DNA from: Streptomyces jeddahensis
Lineage (GTDB): Bacteria > Actinomycetota > Actinomycetes > Streptomycetales > Streptomycetaceae
DNA length: 32,466 nt
Assembly: GCF_001642995.1 (NCBI RefSeq)
Contig: NZ_LOHS01000190.1
Location: 1 to 32,466, forward strand
Direction: 5' to 3'
The position numbers and the translations under genes are program-made. Below, in pieces: positions 1-9,143 of this stretch (positions are counted from its first letter, which is position 1; each line of letters starts with the position of its first letter). Under the pieces are notes generated by a model. That model was not told where the DNA came from. It worked only from the letters and a program-made list of their open reading frames with translations, and made no database searches.

Positions 1-92
1 GGAACGGCGCGACCAGCCACGACGGCGCCGCAGCGAACCGACGGCACATCGCGGCCCCGCGGCGGAGCCGCACATCGGCACAGCCTGCGGAG

Positions 93-1979
93 CTAGAGGT
101 GGCGGCGGATGTCGGCGGCGTGGTGGTCGTAGGTCTTGCGGGCCTCGACGGCCGCCTCGCGCGACGCGACCTCGGCGACCGGCACGTCCCACCACGCCTC
201 GGCGCCGGGCGCGTTCGGGTTGGTGGTGTCGGTCTCGACGTACACACAGGTCGGCCGGTCCGAGGCCCGGGCCGCCGTCAGCGCGTCGCGCAGCTCGCCC
301 ACCGTCTTGGCGCGGATGACGTCCATGCCGAGGCTGGCGGCGTTGGCGGCGAGGTCGACGGGCAGCGGGTCACCGGTGAACGTGCCGTCGGCGGCGCGGT
401 AGCGGTAGGCGGTGGCGAAGCGCTCGCCGCCGGTCTGCTCGGACAGTCCGCCGATGGAGGCGTAGCCATGGTTCTGGATGAGGACCATGTTGACCGGCAG
501 GCCCTCCTGCACGGCCGTGACGATCTCGGTGGGCATCATCAGGTACGTGCCGTCGCCGACCAGCGACCAGACCGGGGTGTCCGGTGCGGCGAGCTGGACG
601 CCGATGCCGCCGGGGATCTCGTAGCCCATGCAGGAGTAGCCGTACTCCAGGTGGTACTGGCGGGGCGAGCGGGCGCGCCACAGCTTGTGCAGGTCGCCCG
701 GGAGCGATCCGGCGGCGTTGATCACCACGTCCTCGTCGCCGACCACAGAGTCGAGGACGCCGAGCACCTGGGTCTGGGTGGGGACGGCGCTGTCGTCGTC
801 GGCCCGGTAGGCGGTGTCCACGACGCGCTCCCAGCGCTCCTTGCCCGCGGCGTACTCGGCCTCGTACGACGCGTCCACGCGGTATCCGGCGAGCGCCTCG
901 GTGAGCGCTTCCAGTGCGGCGCGGGCATCGGCGACGACGGTCGTCGCGGCCAGTTTGTGGGCGTCGAAGGAGGTGATGTTGAGGTTGAGGAAGCGCACGC
1001 CCGGCTCGGCGAAGAGCGTCGACGACGCGGTGGTGAAGTCGGTGTAGCGGGTGCCGACGCCGATGACGAGGTCGGCGGTGCGGGCGATGTCGTCGCAGAC
1101 CGCGGTGCCGGTGTGGCCGATGCCGCCGAGGTCAACGGGGTGGTCGTGGCGCAGCGATCCCTTGCCTGCCTGGGTGGAGGCGACGGGGATGCCGGTGGCG
1201 TCCACCAGCGCCTTCAGTGCGTCCTCGGCCTCGCTGTGGTGGACGCCACCGCCCGCGACGATCAACGGGCGCCGAGCGCCCTGTACGAGCGCGGCCGCGG
1301 CGGCGATCTCCGCGGGCTCCGGCGCCGGGCGGCGTACGTGCCACACGCGCTCGGCGAAGAACTCCTCGGGCCAGTCCCAGGCCTCGGCCTGGACGTCCTG
1401 CGGCAGGGCGAGCGTCACGGCGCCGGTCTCGGCCGGGTCGGCGAGCACCCGCATGGCGTTCAGCGCGGACGGGATCAGCGCCTCGGGCCGGTTGATCCGG
1501 TCGAAGTAGCGGGAGACCGGCCGCAGCGTGTCGTTGACCGAGACGTCCGCCGACACGGGGTGCTCGAGCTGCTGGAGCAGCGGGTCCGCGGTGCGCGTGG
1601 CGAAGTAGTCCCCGGGCAGCAGCAAGACCGGGAGGCGGTTGACGGTGGCGAGGGCGGCACCCGTGACCAGGTTGGTGGCACCGGGGCCGATGGAGGTGGT
1701 GACGGCCTGGGCGGAGAGCCGGTTGAGCTGGCGGGCGTAGCCGACGGCGGCGTGCACCATGGACTGCTCGTTGCGGCCCTGGTGGAACGGCATGGCCTCC
1801 TCGCCGGCCTCGAGGAGCGCCTGGCCGAGCCCGGCGACGTTGCCGTGGCCGAAGATCCCCCAGGTGCCGGCGATCAGCCGGCGCCGGACGCCGTCGCGCT
1901 CGGTGTACTGCGCGGACAGGAACCGCACCAGCGCCTGGGCAACTGTCAGGCGACACACTGGCTGGCTCGGGTGGCTCAT
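93..1979 (-). CDS. iolD: 3D-(3,5/4)-trihydroxycyclohexane-1,2-dione hydrolase (IolD)
   Basis: A 628-residue thiamine-diphosphate enzyme of the acetolactate-synthase fold. In the family it opens the ring of the inosose-derived dione to give 5-deoxy-glucuronate in the cytoplasm. Visible elements are the N-terminal Pyr domain with HQGRNEQSMVHAA (Glu71 is the expected cofactor-activating Glu), the segment SIGPGATNL near 97-104, a central domain around 220-350, and the C-terminal PP domain with GDG at 475-477 and Asn503 as the Mg/ThDP motif. Length is normal for IolD. The ATG has GAGGT 5 nt upstream and lies 7 nt after the iolB stop, so it is the last gene of the leftward iolC-aldolase-iolB-iolD unit. 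Other ThDP enzymes are possible from the motifs alone, but the neighbours settle the assignment. Confidence 0.95.
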   Translation of the reverse strand: MSHPSQPVCRLTVAQALVRFLSAQYTERDGVRRRLIAGTWGIFGHGNVAGLGQALLEAGEEAMPFHQGRNEQSMVHAAVGYARQLNRLSAQAVTTSIGPGATNLVTGAALATVNRLPVLLLPGDYFATRTADPLLQQLEHPVSADVSVNDTLRPVSRYFDRINRPEALIPSALNAMRVLADPAETGAVTLALPQDVQAEAWDWPEEFFAERVWHVRRPAPEPAEIAAAAALVQGARRPLIVAGGGVHHSEAEDALKALVDATGIPVASTQAGKGSLRHDHPVDLGGIGHTGTAVCDDIARTADLVIGVGTRYTDFTTASSTLFAEPGVRFLNLNITSFDAHKLAATTVVADARAALEALTEALAGYRVDASYEAEYAAGKERWERVVDTAYRADDDSAVPTQTQVLGVLDSVVGDEDVVINAAGSLPGDLHKLWRARSPRQYHLEYGYSCMGYEIPGGIGVQLAAPDTPVWSLVGDGTYLMMPTEIVTAVQEGLPVNMVLIQNHGYASIGGLSEQTGGERFATAYRYRAADGTFTGDPLPVDLAANAASLGMDVIRAKTVGELRDALTAARASDRPTCVYVETDTTNPNAPGAEAWWDVPVAEVASREAAVEARKTYDHHAADIRRHL

Positions 1980-1986
1980 CGGGACC

Positions 1987-2898
1987 TCACTGGCTCTCTG
2001 AACGAACGGGGGACGGGGCGGAGTAGAGGGGCAGGCGCGGATCGACGGGCTGGTCCTCCCAGCTGCCGCGGATCCAGGCGTGGTCGGGGTGGTCGCAGAT
2101 CAGCCAGTCGCGCTCGGCGCCGGGGCCCGCCATGACGTTGAGGTAGTACATGTCGTGACCGGGCACGGCCATCGAGGGGCCGTGCCAGCCGTCGGGGATG
2201 AGGACGACGTCGCCGCCGCGCACCTCGGCCAGCACATCGGTGTTCTGGCCGCGGCCGGACGGGGAGACGCGCTGGTAGCCGAGGCCGGGGGTGCCGTCGT
2301 GGCCGGCGATCTCGAAGTAGTAGATCTCCTCGAGCTCGGACTCCTCGCCCGGGCGGTGCTCGTCGTGCTTGTGCGGCGGGAAGGAGGACCAGTTGCCGCC
2401 CGGCGTGATCACCTCCACGGCGATCAGCTTGTCGCACTCGAAGACACCCGCGGCACCGAAGTTGTTGACCTGGCGGCTGCAGTTACCAGTGCCGCGCAGC
2501 TCGACGGGCACGGCGGAGGCCGGGCCGTAGCGGGCGGGCAGACGGCGGGTGCAGCGGGCGCCGGTCAGGGCGAACCGCCCGCCGTCGCGGGACGCGAGCG
2601 ACACCTCTGCCTCGATCGGGGCGTACGCGAAGTCGCTGACGCCGCTGAAAACGCTCTCACGGCCGGCCAGTTCGAAGGTGCGGCCGTCCACCTCGACCGT
2701 GCACGAACCGGACAGCGGAAGCACGATCCACTCGCTGTCACCAGTGTCGAACGTGTGCCGCCCGCCCGGCGGGAGTTCGAGCACGCGCAGGCTGGAGTAG
2801 CCCCAGCCGGCCGTCTCGGGACTGATGTCCACGGCGTACGGGCCGCCCGAGGCCTTCCCCGTGGGCAGGTGGTACTGCCGGTGCTGCGCGGCGGTCAT
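1987..2898 (-). CDS. iolB: 5-deoxy-glucuronate isomerase (IolB)
   Basis: A 303-residue bicupin of the KduI/IolB family, which isomerises 5-deoxy-glucuronate to 5-dehydro-2-deoxygluconate. Recognisable IolB stretches are GGRHTFDTGDSEWIVLPLSG in the first cupin and, in the second, NWSSFPPHKHDEHRPGEESE, which carries the metal-binding His/Glu set, then YYFEI and DGWHGPSMAVPGHDMYYLNV. There is no signal peptide, so the protein is cytoplasmic. The ATG is preceded by GGAGGAG with 7 nt spacing. It sits 57 bp after the aldolase gene and 7 bp before iolD, consistent with one transcript. Confidence 0.95.
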   Translation of the reverse strand: MTAAQHRQYHLPTGKASGGPYAVDISPETAGWGYSSLRVLELPPGGRHTFDTGDSEWIVLPLSGSCTVEVDGRTFELAGRESVFSGVSDFAYAPIEAEVSLASRDGGRFALTGARCTRRLPARYGPASAVPVELRGTGNCSRQVNNFGAAGVFECDKLIAVEVITPGGNWSSFPPHKHDEHRPGEESELEEIYYFEIAGHDGTPGLGYQRVSPSGRGQNTDVLAEVRGGDVVLIPDGWHGPSMAVPGHDMYYLNVMAGPGAERDWLICDHPDHAWIRGSWEDQPVDPRLPLYSAPSPVRSESQ

Positions 2899-2955
2899 GG
2901 TGTGGCTCCTCCAGGTGCGGTCACAACGGGTGATGCGGTCACGACGGGCATCGGT

Positions 2956-3834
2956 TCACAGCAGGCCGACGGCGGTGTCCACCGCGGTCTCCACACTGCC
3001 TTCGGCGGGGTAGAGCAGCGACCGGCCGACGACCAGCCCCTGGACGGTGGGCTGCCGCAGCGCCTTGCGCCACTTCTCGTACGCGCTCTCCTGGTCCCTG
3101 CCCACCTCGCCGCCGAGCAGCACGACGGGCAGGGTGGAGGTCTCGAGGACCTGGGCCATGTCGTCGGGGTTCTCGGTGACGGGCAGTTTCAGCCAGGTGT
3201 ACGCGGATGTGCCGGCCAGGCCCGAGGCGATGGCGATGGACCGGGTGACGGCCTCGGCGCTCAGATCGTTGCGTACGGCTCCGTCGACGCGGCGCGAGAT
3301 GAACGGCTCGACGAAGACCGGGAGCCGCAGCGCGGCCATGTCGTCTATGGCGCGGGCCGTGGACTGCAGCGTGGTGAGGGAGCCCGGGTCGTCGTAGTCG
3401 ATGCGCAGCAGCAGCTTTCCGGCGTCGAAGCGGAGCCGCTGGATGTCCTGGGGCCGGTGCCCCGTGAAGCGGTCGTCCATCTCGAAGGAGGCGCCGGCGA
3501 GACCGCCGCGGTTCAGCGAACCCATGACGATCTTGTTGTCCAGGACGCCGAGGAGCAGCAGGTCCTCCAGGATGTCGGCGGTGGCGAGGACGCCGTCCAC
3601 GCCGGGCCGCGACAGCGCGATGCACAGCCGTTCGAGGAGGTCGGCCCGGTTGGCCATGGCCAGGCGCCGGTCGCCGACGCCGAGCGCGCCGCGCGCCGGA
3701 TGGTCGGCGGCCACGATCATGAGGCGTCCGCTCTCGCCGATCAGGGGGCGGCGGGTGCGATGGGCTGCCGCTTCGGCGATGGTTTCGGGCTGCCGGGCCC
3801 GCACCGAGACGATGTCGGGGATGCTGATGGCCAA
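2956..3834 (-). CDS. Cgl0158-family (beta/alpha)8 aldolase of inositol catabolism
   Basis: A 292-residue TIM-barrel protein resembling the deoxyribose-phosphate-aldolase-like Cgl0158 family found in actinobacterial iol clusters. A homologous domain is fused to IolC in some proteobacteria. The likely reaction is cleavage of 2-deoxy-5-keto-gluconate-6-phosphate to DHAP and malonate semialdehyde (the IolJ step). Lys216 in AYTWLKLPV is the probable Schiff-base lysine; ADHPARGALG near 43-52 is a conserved N-terminal stretch. The start is inferred to be TTG at 3834, with GGGAG 6 nt upstream. The frame stays open further upstream, but that part overlaps iolC and is an antisense-type extension. The gene lies 32 bp downstream of iolC. 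The substrate is inferred from context. Confidence 0.85.
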   Translation of the reverse strand: MAISIPDIVSVRARQPETIAEAAAHRTRRPLIGESGRLMIVAADHPARGALGVGDRRLAMANRADLLERLCIALSRPGVDGVLATADILEDLLLLGVLDNKIVMGSLNRGGLAGASFEMDDRFTGHRPQDIQRLRFDAGKLLLRIDYDDPGSLTTLQSTARAIDDMAALRLPVFVEPFISRRVDGAVRNDLSAEAVTRSIAIASGLAGTSAYTWLKLPVTENPDDMAQVLETSTLPVVLLGGEVGRDQESAYEKWRKALRQPTVQGLVVGRSLLYPAEGSVETAVDTAVGLL

Positions 3835-3866
3835 GGGATGCTCCCTTTCTTCAGTATCGGTGGAGG

Positions 3867-4823
3867 TCAGCCGCGCGCGAGGAGCTGCTCGACCTCTTCG
3901 GAGGTCGGCATCGCGGAGGAGCAGGCGAGGCGGGACGCGACGATGGCGCCGGCGGCGTTGGCGTGGCGCATCACCTTCTCCAGTTCCCAGCCGGCGAGCA
4001 GGCCGTGGCAGAGAGAACCGCCGAAGGCGTCGCCCGCGCCGAGGCCGTTGACGACCTCGACGGGCACGGGCGGGACCTCGGCCGTGGTGCCGTCGCGGTG
4101 CACGGCGAGCACGCCCTTGGGGCCCTGCTTGACGACGGCGAGTTCCACGCCGGCGTCCAGCAACGCCTGGGCGCAGGCGCGGGGTTCGCGTACGCCGGTG
4201 GCGACCTCGCACTCGTCGAGGTTGCCGACGGCGACGGTGACGTGGCGCAGCGCCTCGGCGTAGTGGGCGCGGGCCTCGTCCGGGTTGCGCCAGAACATCG
4301 GACGCCAGTCGAGGTCAAAGACGGTGATGTCGGCCTTGGCGCGGGCCTCGAGTGCGGCGAAATGCGCGGAGCGGCTGGGTTCCTCGCTCAGTCCGGTGCC
4401 GGTGATCCAGAAGATCCGGGCGGCGCGGACGGCGCCGAGGTCGAGCTCCTCTGTCCTGATCTCCAGGTCGGGGGCCTTGGGCTGCCGGTAGAAGTACAGC
4501 GGGAAGTCGTCCGGCGGAAAGATCTCGCAGAAGGTGACCGGGGTCGGATAGTCGTCGACCGGGGTGACCCAGCGGTCGTCGACGCCGAACTCCTTGAGCG
4601 CCTTGTGGACGTAGGTGCCGAAGGGGTCCCGGCCGGTTCGGCTGATCACCGCGGCGGAGCGGCCCCGCCGCGCGGCGGCCACCGCCACGTTGGTCGCCGA
4701 TCCTCCGAGAAACTTTCCGAAGGTCTCAACTTCTGGCAGGGGAACACCCGTCTGAAGGGGGTAGATATCAACGCCGATTCGCCCCATGGTGATCAGATCA
4801 AACGGCTCGAACGATTCAGCCAT
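3867..4823 (-). CDS. iolC: 5-dehydro-2-deoxygluconokinase (IolC), PfkB family
   Basis: A 318-residue ribokinase/PfkB-type sugar kinase that phosphorylates 5-dehydro-2-deoxygluconate with ATP. The N-terminus carries the IolC-typical GRIGVDIYPLQTGVPL and the first PfkB signature GGSATNVAVAAARRG. The C-terminal signature VNGLGAGDAFGGSL contains the catalytic base Asp265. No signal or membrane segment is present. The ATG at 4823 was chosen because the family motif begins just after it and AGGAG lies about 9 nt upstream. The open frame continues to about 5006, but that part runs through the promoter and operator. It is the first gene of the leftward inositol operon and is read from the divergent promoter shared with the transporter genes. 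Confidence 0.93.
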   Translation of the reverse strand: MAESFEPFDLITMGRIGVDIYPLQTGVPLPEVETFGKFLGGSATNVAVAAARRGRSAAVISRTGRDPFGTYVHKALKEFGVDDRWVTPVDDYPTPVTFCEIFPPDDFPLYFYRQPKAPDLEIRTEELDLGAVRAARIFWITGTGLSEEPSRSAHFAALEARAKADITVFDLDWRPMFWRNPDEARAHYAEALRHVTVAVGNLDECEVATGVREPRACAQALLDAGVELAVVKQGPKGVLAVHRDGTTAEVPPVPVEVVNGLGAGDAFGGSLCHGLLAGWELEKVMRHANAAGAIVASRLACSSAMPTSEEVEQLLARG

Positions 4824-4904
4824 GCGCGACGCTCCTAGGAGGGGGGTTACGGGCGTCCGGGGCAACCCGGCACTGCGCCGGGGCGTAGCCCCTGGCGTCT
4901 CATA

Positions 4905-4934
4905 GGTGTAGGACCCACAGCGAGCAGGTGTCAA
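4905..4934 (-). promoter_or_regulatory. Candidate promoter of the leftward iolC operon
   Basis: On the minus strand TTGACA (4934-4929) is followed after 18 bp by TACACC (4910-4905). The -35 is a perfect sigma70 consensus; the -10 is weak. It would give a leader of roughly 75-80 nt before iolC. Its -35 lies 3 bp from the left arm of the inverted repeat at 4938-4950. Confidence 0.5.
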
Positions 4935-4937
4935 TAG

Positions 4938-4983
4938 TTTGTTCTGACATTCGAACCTGAACGTGAAATGATGTCTTAACAAA
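4938..4983. promoter_or_regulatory. Paired inverted-repeat operator between divergent iol promoters (IolR-like)
   Basis: The left arm TTTGTTCTGACAT (4938-4950) and right arm ATGTCTTAACAAA (4971-4983) match at 11 of 13 positions as an inverted repeat, with centres 33 bp apart (about three helical turns). The right arm contains TGTCTTAACA, which fits the KGWCHTRACA motif I recall for Corynebacterium glutamicum IolR (GntR family); the left arm fits at 9 of 10. Each arm lies 3 bp upstream of a -35 box. Regulator identity is inferred. Confidence 0.6.
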
Positions 4984-4986
4984 GTA

Positions 4987-5016
4987 TTGACAGTGGGGCA
5001 CACCACGGGCTTGTAT
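4987..5016 (+). promoter_or_regulatory. Candidate promoter of the rightward inositol transport operon
   Basis: TTGACA (4987-4992), an 18 bp spacer, then TTGTAT (5011-5016). This would start transcription near 5023 and leave a leader of roughly 95 nt before the lipoprotein gene. The right operator arm ends 3 bp upstream of the -35. Confidence 0.6.
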
Positions 5017-5117
5017 CCCGTCCCAACGAAAGAGCCGCGTCATCGGCACGAACGACCCGGGCTCCCAGCCCGGCCGCTACCCCCCTACCCCTCTGTCACA
5101 CAGTGAGGTGCCGGAAG

Positions 5118-6137
5118 ATGGACCGCACGTCCCGCCGCCGTCCCCGCAGATACGCCGCGATCGCCGCCGCCACCGCGGCTGCAGCACTCCTCGCCGCAGG
5201 GTGCTCCAGCAGCTCCGGCGGCAAGCAGGCCGAGGAGGACAGCGGGACCACCTCGGCAGGCAAGGCCAGCACTCCCCGTATGACGGTCGCGCTGGTCACG
5301 CACCAGGCCCCCGGCGACACGTTCTGGGACATCGTCCGCAAGGGGGCGCAGGCCGCCGCAGCCAAGGACAACATCAAGCTGGTCTACTCCAGCGATCCGA
5401 ACGCGGGCAACCAGGCCAACCTGGTCCAGAACGCGATCGACCAGAAGGTCGACGGCATCGCCGTCACCCTCGCGAAGCCGGACGCCATGAAGGACGTCGT
5501 GGCCAAGGCCGAGAAGGCGGGCATACCCGTGGTCGGCCTCAACTCCGGCCTGAGCGACTGGAAGAAGCTCGGCATGCTGGAGTTCTTCGGTCAGGACGAG
5601 ACCGTCGCGGGTGAGGCGTTCGGCAAGAAGCTGAACGAGGTCGGCGCCAAGAAGGCCGTCTGCGTGATCCAGGAGCAGGGGAACGTCGGCCTCACCCAGC
5701 GCTGCGCCGGTGTGAAGAAGACGTTCGACGGCACGACGGAGACCCTCTACGTCAACGGCACCGACATGCCGTCGGTGAAGTCGACGATCACCGCCAAGCT
5801 CAAGCAGGACAGCTCCATCGACTACGTGGTCGCGCTCGGCGCCCCGTACGCCCTGACCGCGGTGCAGTCGGTGAGCGACGCGGGCAGCAAGGCGAAGATC
5901 GCGACCTTCGACCTCAACAAGGACCTGACCAGCGCCATCAAGAAGGGCGACATCCAGTTCGCCGTCGACCAGCAGCCCTACCTGCAGGGGTACCTCGCGG
6001 TCGACTCCCTGTGGCTCTACAAGAACAACGGCAACTACAGCGGCGGCGGTGAGCAGCCGGTGCTCACCGGTCCGGCGTTCGTCGACAGCAGCAACGTCGA
6101 CACCATCGCCAAGTTCGCCGCGAAGGGCACTCGGTGA
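5118..6137 (+). CDS. Lipoprotein sugar (inositol) ABC transporter substrate-binding protein
   Basis: A 339-residue type-1 periplasmic-binding-protein fold lipoprotein. The N-terminus has a basic RRRPRR stretch, a hydrophobic Ala-rich segment and lipobox LAAGC with Cys29, then a Ser/Gly-rich tether. The mature part has TVALVTHQAPGDTFWDIVRKG, IDQKVDGIAVTLAKPDAMK and a GLNSG segment, typical of ribose/inositol-binding proteins. It should capture myo-inositol outside the membrane for the permease and ATPase encoded next. The ATG at 5118 has GAGG 9 nt upstream; a GTG at 5103 in frame is the alternative. It is first in the rightward operon, and its stop overlaps the permease start by 1 nt. The ligand is inferred from the iol neighbours. 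Confidence 0.88.
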   Translation: MDRTSRRRPRRYAAIAAATAAAALLAAGCSSSSGGKQAEEDSGTTSAGKASTPRMTVALVTHQAPGDTFWDIVRKGAQAAAAKDNIKLVYSSDPNAGNQANLVQNAIDQKVDGIAVTLAKPDAMKDVVAKAEKAGIPVVGLNSGLSDWKKLGMLEFFGQDETVAGEAFGKKLNEVGAKKAVCVIQEQGNVGLTQRCAGVKKTFDGTTETLYVNGTDMPSVKSTITAKLKQDSSIDYVVALGAPYALTAVQSVSDAGSKAKIATFDLNKDLTSAIKKGDIQFAVDQQPYLQGYLAVDSLWLYKNNGNYSGGGEQPVLTGPAFVDSSNVDTIAKFAAKGTR

Positions 6138-7216
6138 TGACCGTGACCCAAGCAACGGCACCGGCGACGAGCCCCTCGTCGCCGGCCTCGCCGGCCGCCC
6201 AAAGGGACGGCCGCACCGCCCAGCGGTCCCTGGGACGCAGGCTGCTCGCCCGCCCCGAGGTCGGCGCGCTGATCGCGGCCGTCGGCGTGTACGTCTTCTT
6301 CTTCGCGGCCGCCCCCGCCTTCCGCGAGGCGAGCGCCCTGTCCACCGTGCTCTACCAGGCCTCGGTGATGGGCATCATGGCGCTGCCGGTGGCCCTGCTG
6401 ATGATCGGCGGCGAGTTCGACCTGTCCGCCGGTGTCGCGGTCACGACCTCCGCGCTGACCGCGGCGATCCTCAGCTTCCAGCTGTCGGTGAACGTGTGGA
6501 CGGGTGTCGTCGTCGCACTGGTCGTCTCCCTCGCCGTCGGCGCGTTCAACGGCTGGCTGTTGATCAAGACCGGCCTGCCCAGCTTCCTGGTGACGCTCGG
6601 CTCCTTCCTGGTCCTACAGGGCGCCAACCTGGCCGTCACCAAGATCTTCACCAGCAACGTCGCCAGCGACTCGATCAGCGACATGGACGGCTTCGACCAA
6701 GCCAAGACGATCTTCGCCTCCGAGTTCAGCGTCGGCGGGGTGAACGTCAAGATCACCATCATCTACTGGCTGGTGTTCGCCGCGGCCGCCACCTGGCTGC
6801 TGCTGCGCACCAAGTTCGGCAACTGGATCTTCGCCGTCGGCGGCAACAAGGACAGCGCCCGCGCGGTCGGCGTCCCGGTGAACCTCACCAAGATCGCCCT
6901 GTTCATGGGTGTCGGCGCCGGCGCCTGGTTCGTCGGCATGCACCTGCTGTTCTCGTTCAACACCGTGCAGTCCGGCGAGGGCGTCGGTAACGAGTTCCTC
7001 TACATCATCGCGGCCGTCATCGGCGGCTGTCTGCTCACCGGCGGCTACGGCTCCGCGATCGGCCCGGTCATCGGCGCCTTCATCTTCGGCATGGTCTCCC
7101 AGGGCATCGTCTACGCCAACTGGAACCCCGACTGGTTCAAGGCGTTCCTCGGCGTGATGCTCCTGGTCGCCGCCCTCGTCAATCTGTGGGTCCGCCGCAC
7201 GGCGACCCGGAGGTGA
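6137..7216 (+). CDS. Inositol/sugar ABC transporter permease (RbsC type)
   Basis: A 359-residue polytopic membrane protein of the ribose-type (BPD_transp_2) permease family. A polar Ala/Ser/Pro-rich N-terminus of about 35 residues precedes multiple hydrophobic helices. Family motifs include LLMIGGEFDLSAG near 85-97, NGWLLIKTGLPSFLVTLG, and the cytoplasmic coupling loop with GGNKDSARAVGVPV. GGYGSAIGPVIGAFIFGM precedes the last helices. The ATG at 6137 shares one base with the upstream TGA, indicating translational coupling; a GTG at 6134 is an alternative. The ATPase gene follows after 8 nt. Confidence 0.9.
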   Translation: MTVTQATAPATSPSSPASPAAQRDGRTAQRSLGRRLLARPEVGALIAAVGVYVFFFAAAPAFREASALSTVLYQASVMGIMALPVALLMIGGEFDLSAGVAVTTSALTAAILSFQLSVNVWTGVVVALVVSLAVGAFNGWLLIKTGLPSFLVTLGSFLVLQGANLAVTKIFTSNVASDSISDMDGFDQAKTIFASEFSVGGVNVKITIIYWLVFAAAATWLLLRTKFGNWIFAVGGNKDSARAVGVPVNLTKIALFMGVGAGAWFVGMHLLFSFNTVQSGEGVGNEFLYIIAAVIGGCLLTGGYGSAIGPVIGAFIFGMVSQGIVYANWNPDWFKAFLGVMLLVAALVNLWVRRTATRR

Positions 7217-7224
7217 TCTGCCCC

Positions 7225-8151
<927 letters not shown>

Positions 8152-8194
8152 TCCCCGCCCCTCCCCCGCCCACCCGGGTGAAAGGACAGTCCCG

Positions 8195-9115
8195 ATGACT
8201 GCCGCCAACTCCGCCCCCGCCCCCCTGGACCGCATCAGGGTGGGCTCCGCCCCGGACTCCTGGGGCGTCTGGTTCCCCGACGACCCCCAGCAGGTGCCCT
8301 GGGAGAGGTTCCTCGACGAGGTCTCCGAGGCCGGATACGAGTGGATCGAGCTGGGTCCGTACGGCTATCTGCCGACCGACCCGGCCCGGCTCACCGAGGA
8401 GGTGAACAAGCGCAACCTGAAGGTCTCCGCGGGGACGGTCTTCACCGCGCTGCACCGGGGGCCGGGGGTCTGGGACTCCACCTGGGAGCACGTCAGCGAC
8501 GTCGCCGAGCTGACGCAGGCCATGGGCGCGAAGCACCTCGTGGTCATCCCCTCCTTCTGGCGGGACGACAAGACCGCCGAGATCATCGAGCCCCCCGAGC
8601 TGACGGGCGAGCAGTGGGCGCACCTGACGAAGGGGATGGAGCGGCTGGGCCACGAGGTCCGGGAACGGTTCGGTCTGGACATCGTCGTGCACCCGCACGC
8701 CGACACCCACATCGACACCGAGACACACGTCGAGCGCTTCCTCGACTCGACCGACTCCGACCTGGTCAACCTCTGCCTCGACACCGGTCACTACGCCTAC
8801 TGCGGCGGCGACAGCGTCAAGCTCATCGAGACCTTCGGCGAGCGCATCGGCTATCTGCACCTCAAGCAGGTGGACCCGGAGATCCTCGCCGACGTCGTCA
8901 AGAACGAGGTCCCCTTCGGTCCGGCCGTCCAGCGCGGCGTGATGTGCGAGCCGCCGGCCGGCGTCCCCGCCCTCGAGCCGGTGCTGGCCGCGGCGCAGCG
9001 CCTGGGGGTCGACCTCTTCGCCATCGTCGAGCAGGACATGTACCCGTGTCCTCCGGACAAGCCGCTGCCCATCGCGGTGCGCACCCGTAAGTTCCTTCGC
9101 TCCTGCGGAGCCTGA
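8195..9115 (+). CDS. Sugar phosphate isomerase/epimerase-type TIM barrel, IolE/IolH-like
   Basis: A 306-residue xylose-isomerase-like TIM-barrel protein. VGSAPDSWGVWFPDD at the N-terminus and EWIELGPYGYLP are typical of actinobacterial inositol-cluster members. Candidate metal ligands occur in VVHPHADTHIDT, LCLDTGHYAYCGGD, YLHLKQVD and IVEQD. The pattern matches myo-inosose-2 dehydratase (IolE: 2-keto-myo-inositol to trihydroxycyclohexane-dione), the otherwise missing step of this locus. IolH or an inosose isomerase (IolI) cannot be excluded from sequence alone. The ATG lies 43 bp after the ATPase stop, with AAAGGA about 9 nt upstream. It is followed closely by the dehydrogenase gene in the same operon. 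Confidence 0.8.
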   Translation: MTAANSAPAPLDRIRVGSAPDSWGVWFPDDPQQVPWERFLDEVSEAGYEWIELGPYGYLPTDPARLTEEVNKRNLKVSAGTVFTALHRGPGVWDSTWEHVSDVAELTQAMGAKHLVVIPSFWRDDKTAEIIEPPELTGEQWAHLTKGMERLGHEVRERFGLDIVVHPHADTHIDTETHVERFLDSTDSDLVNLCLDTGHYAYCGGDSVKLIETFGERIGYLHLKQVDPEILADVVKNEVPFGPAVQRGVMCEPPAGVPALEPVLAAAQRLGVDLFAIVEQDMYPCPPDKPLPIAVRTRKFLRSCGA

Positions 9116-9143
9116 CGGACCGGCACCGGAAGGGACGACAGCC

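Noticed and set aside
1..92. Small GC-rich inverted repeats after iolD as a terminator
   Set aside because: Stems are only about 5 bp and broken; at this GC content such pairs are expected by chance.
99..2135. Long open frame on the plus strand (678 codons) opposite iolD and iolB
   Set aside because: Low-complexity Val/Gly/Asp/Arg-rich translation typical of the antisense of high-GC genes; no family resemblance, and it spans two well-identified genes.
3834..4212. N-terminal extension of the aldolase frame into iolC
   Set aside because: The extension is Arg/Gly-rich, overlaps iolC out of frame, and a good ribosome-binding site precedes the internal TTG.
2080..4263. Long plus-strand open frame opposite iolB, the aldolase and iolC
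   Set aside because: Antisense shadow of three real genes; no ribosome-binding site or recognisable domain.
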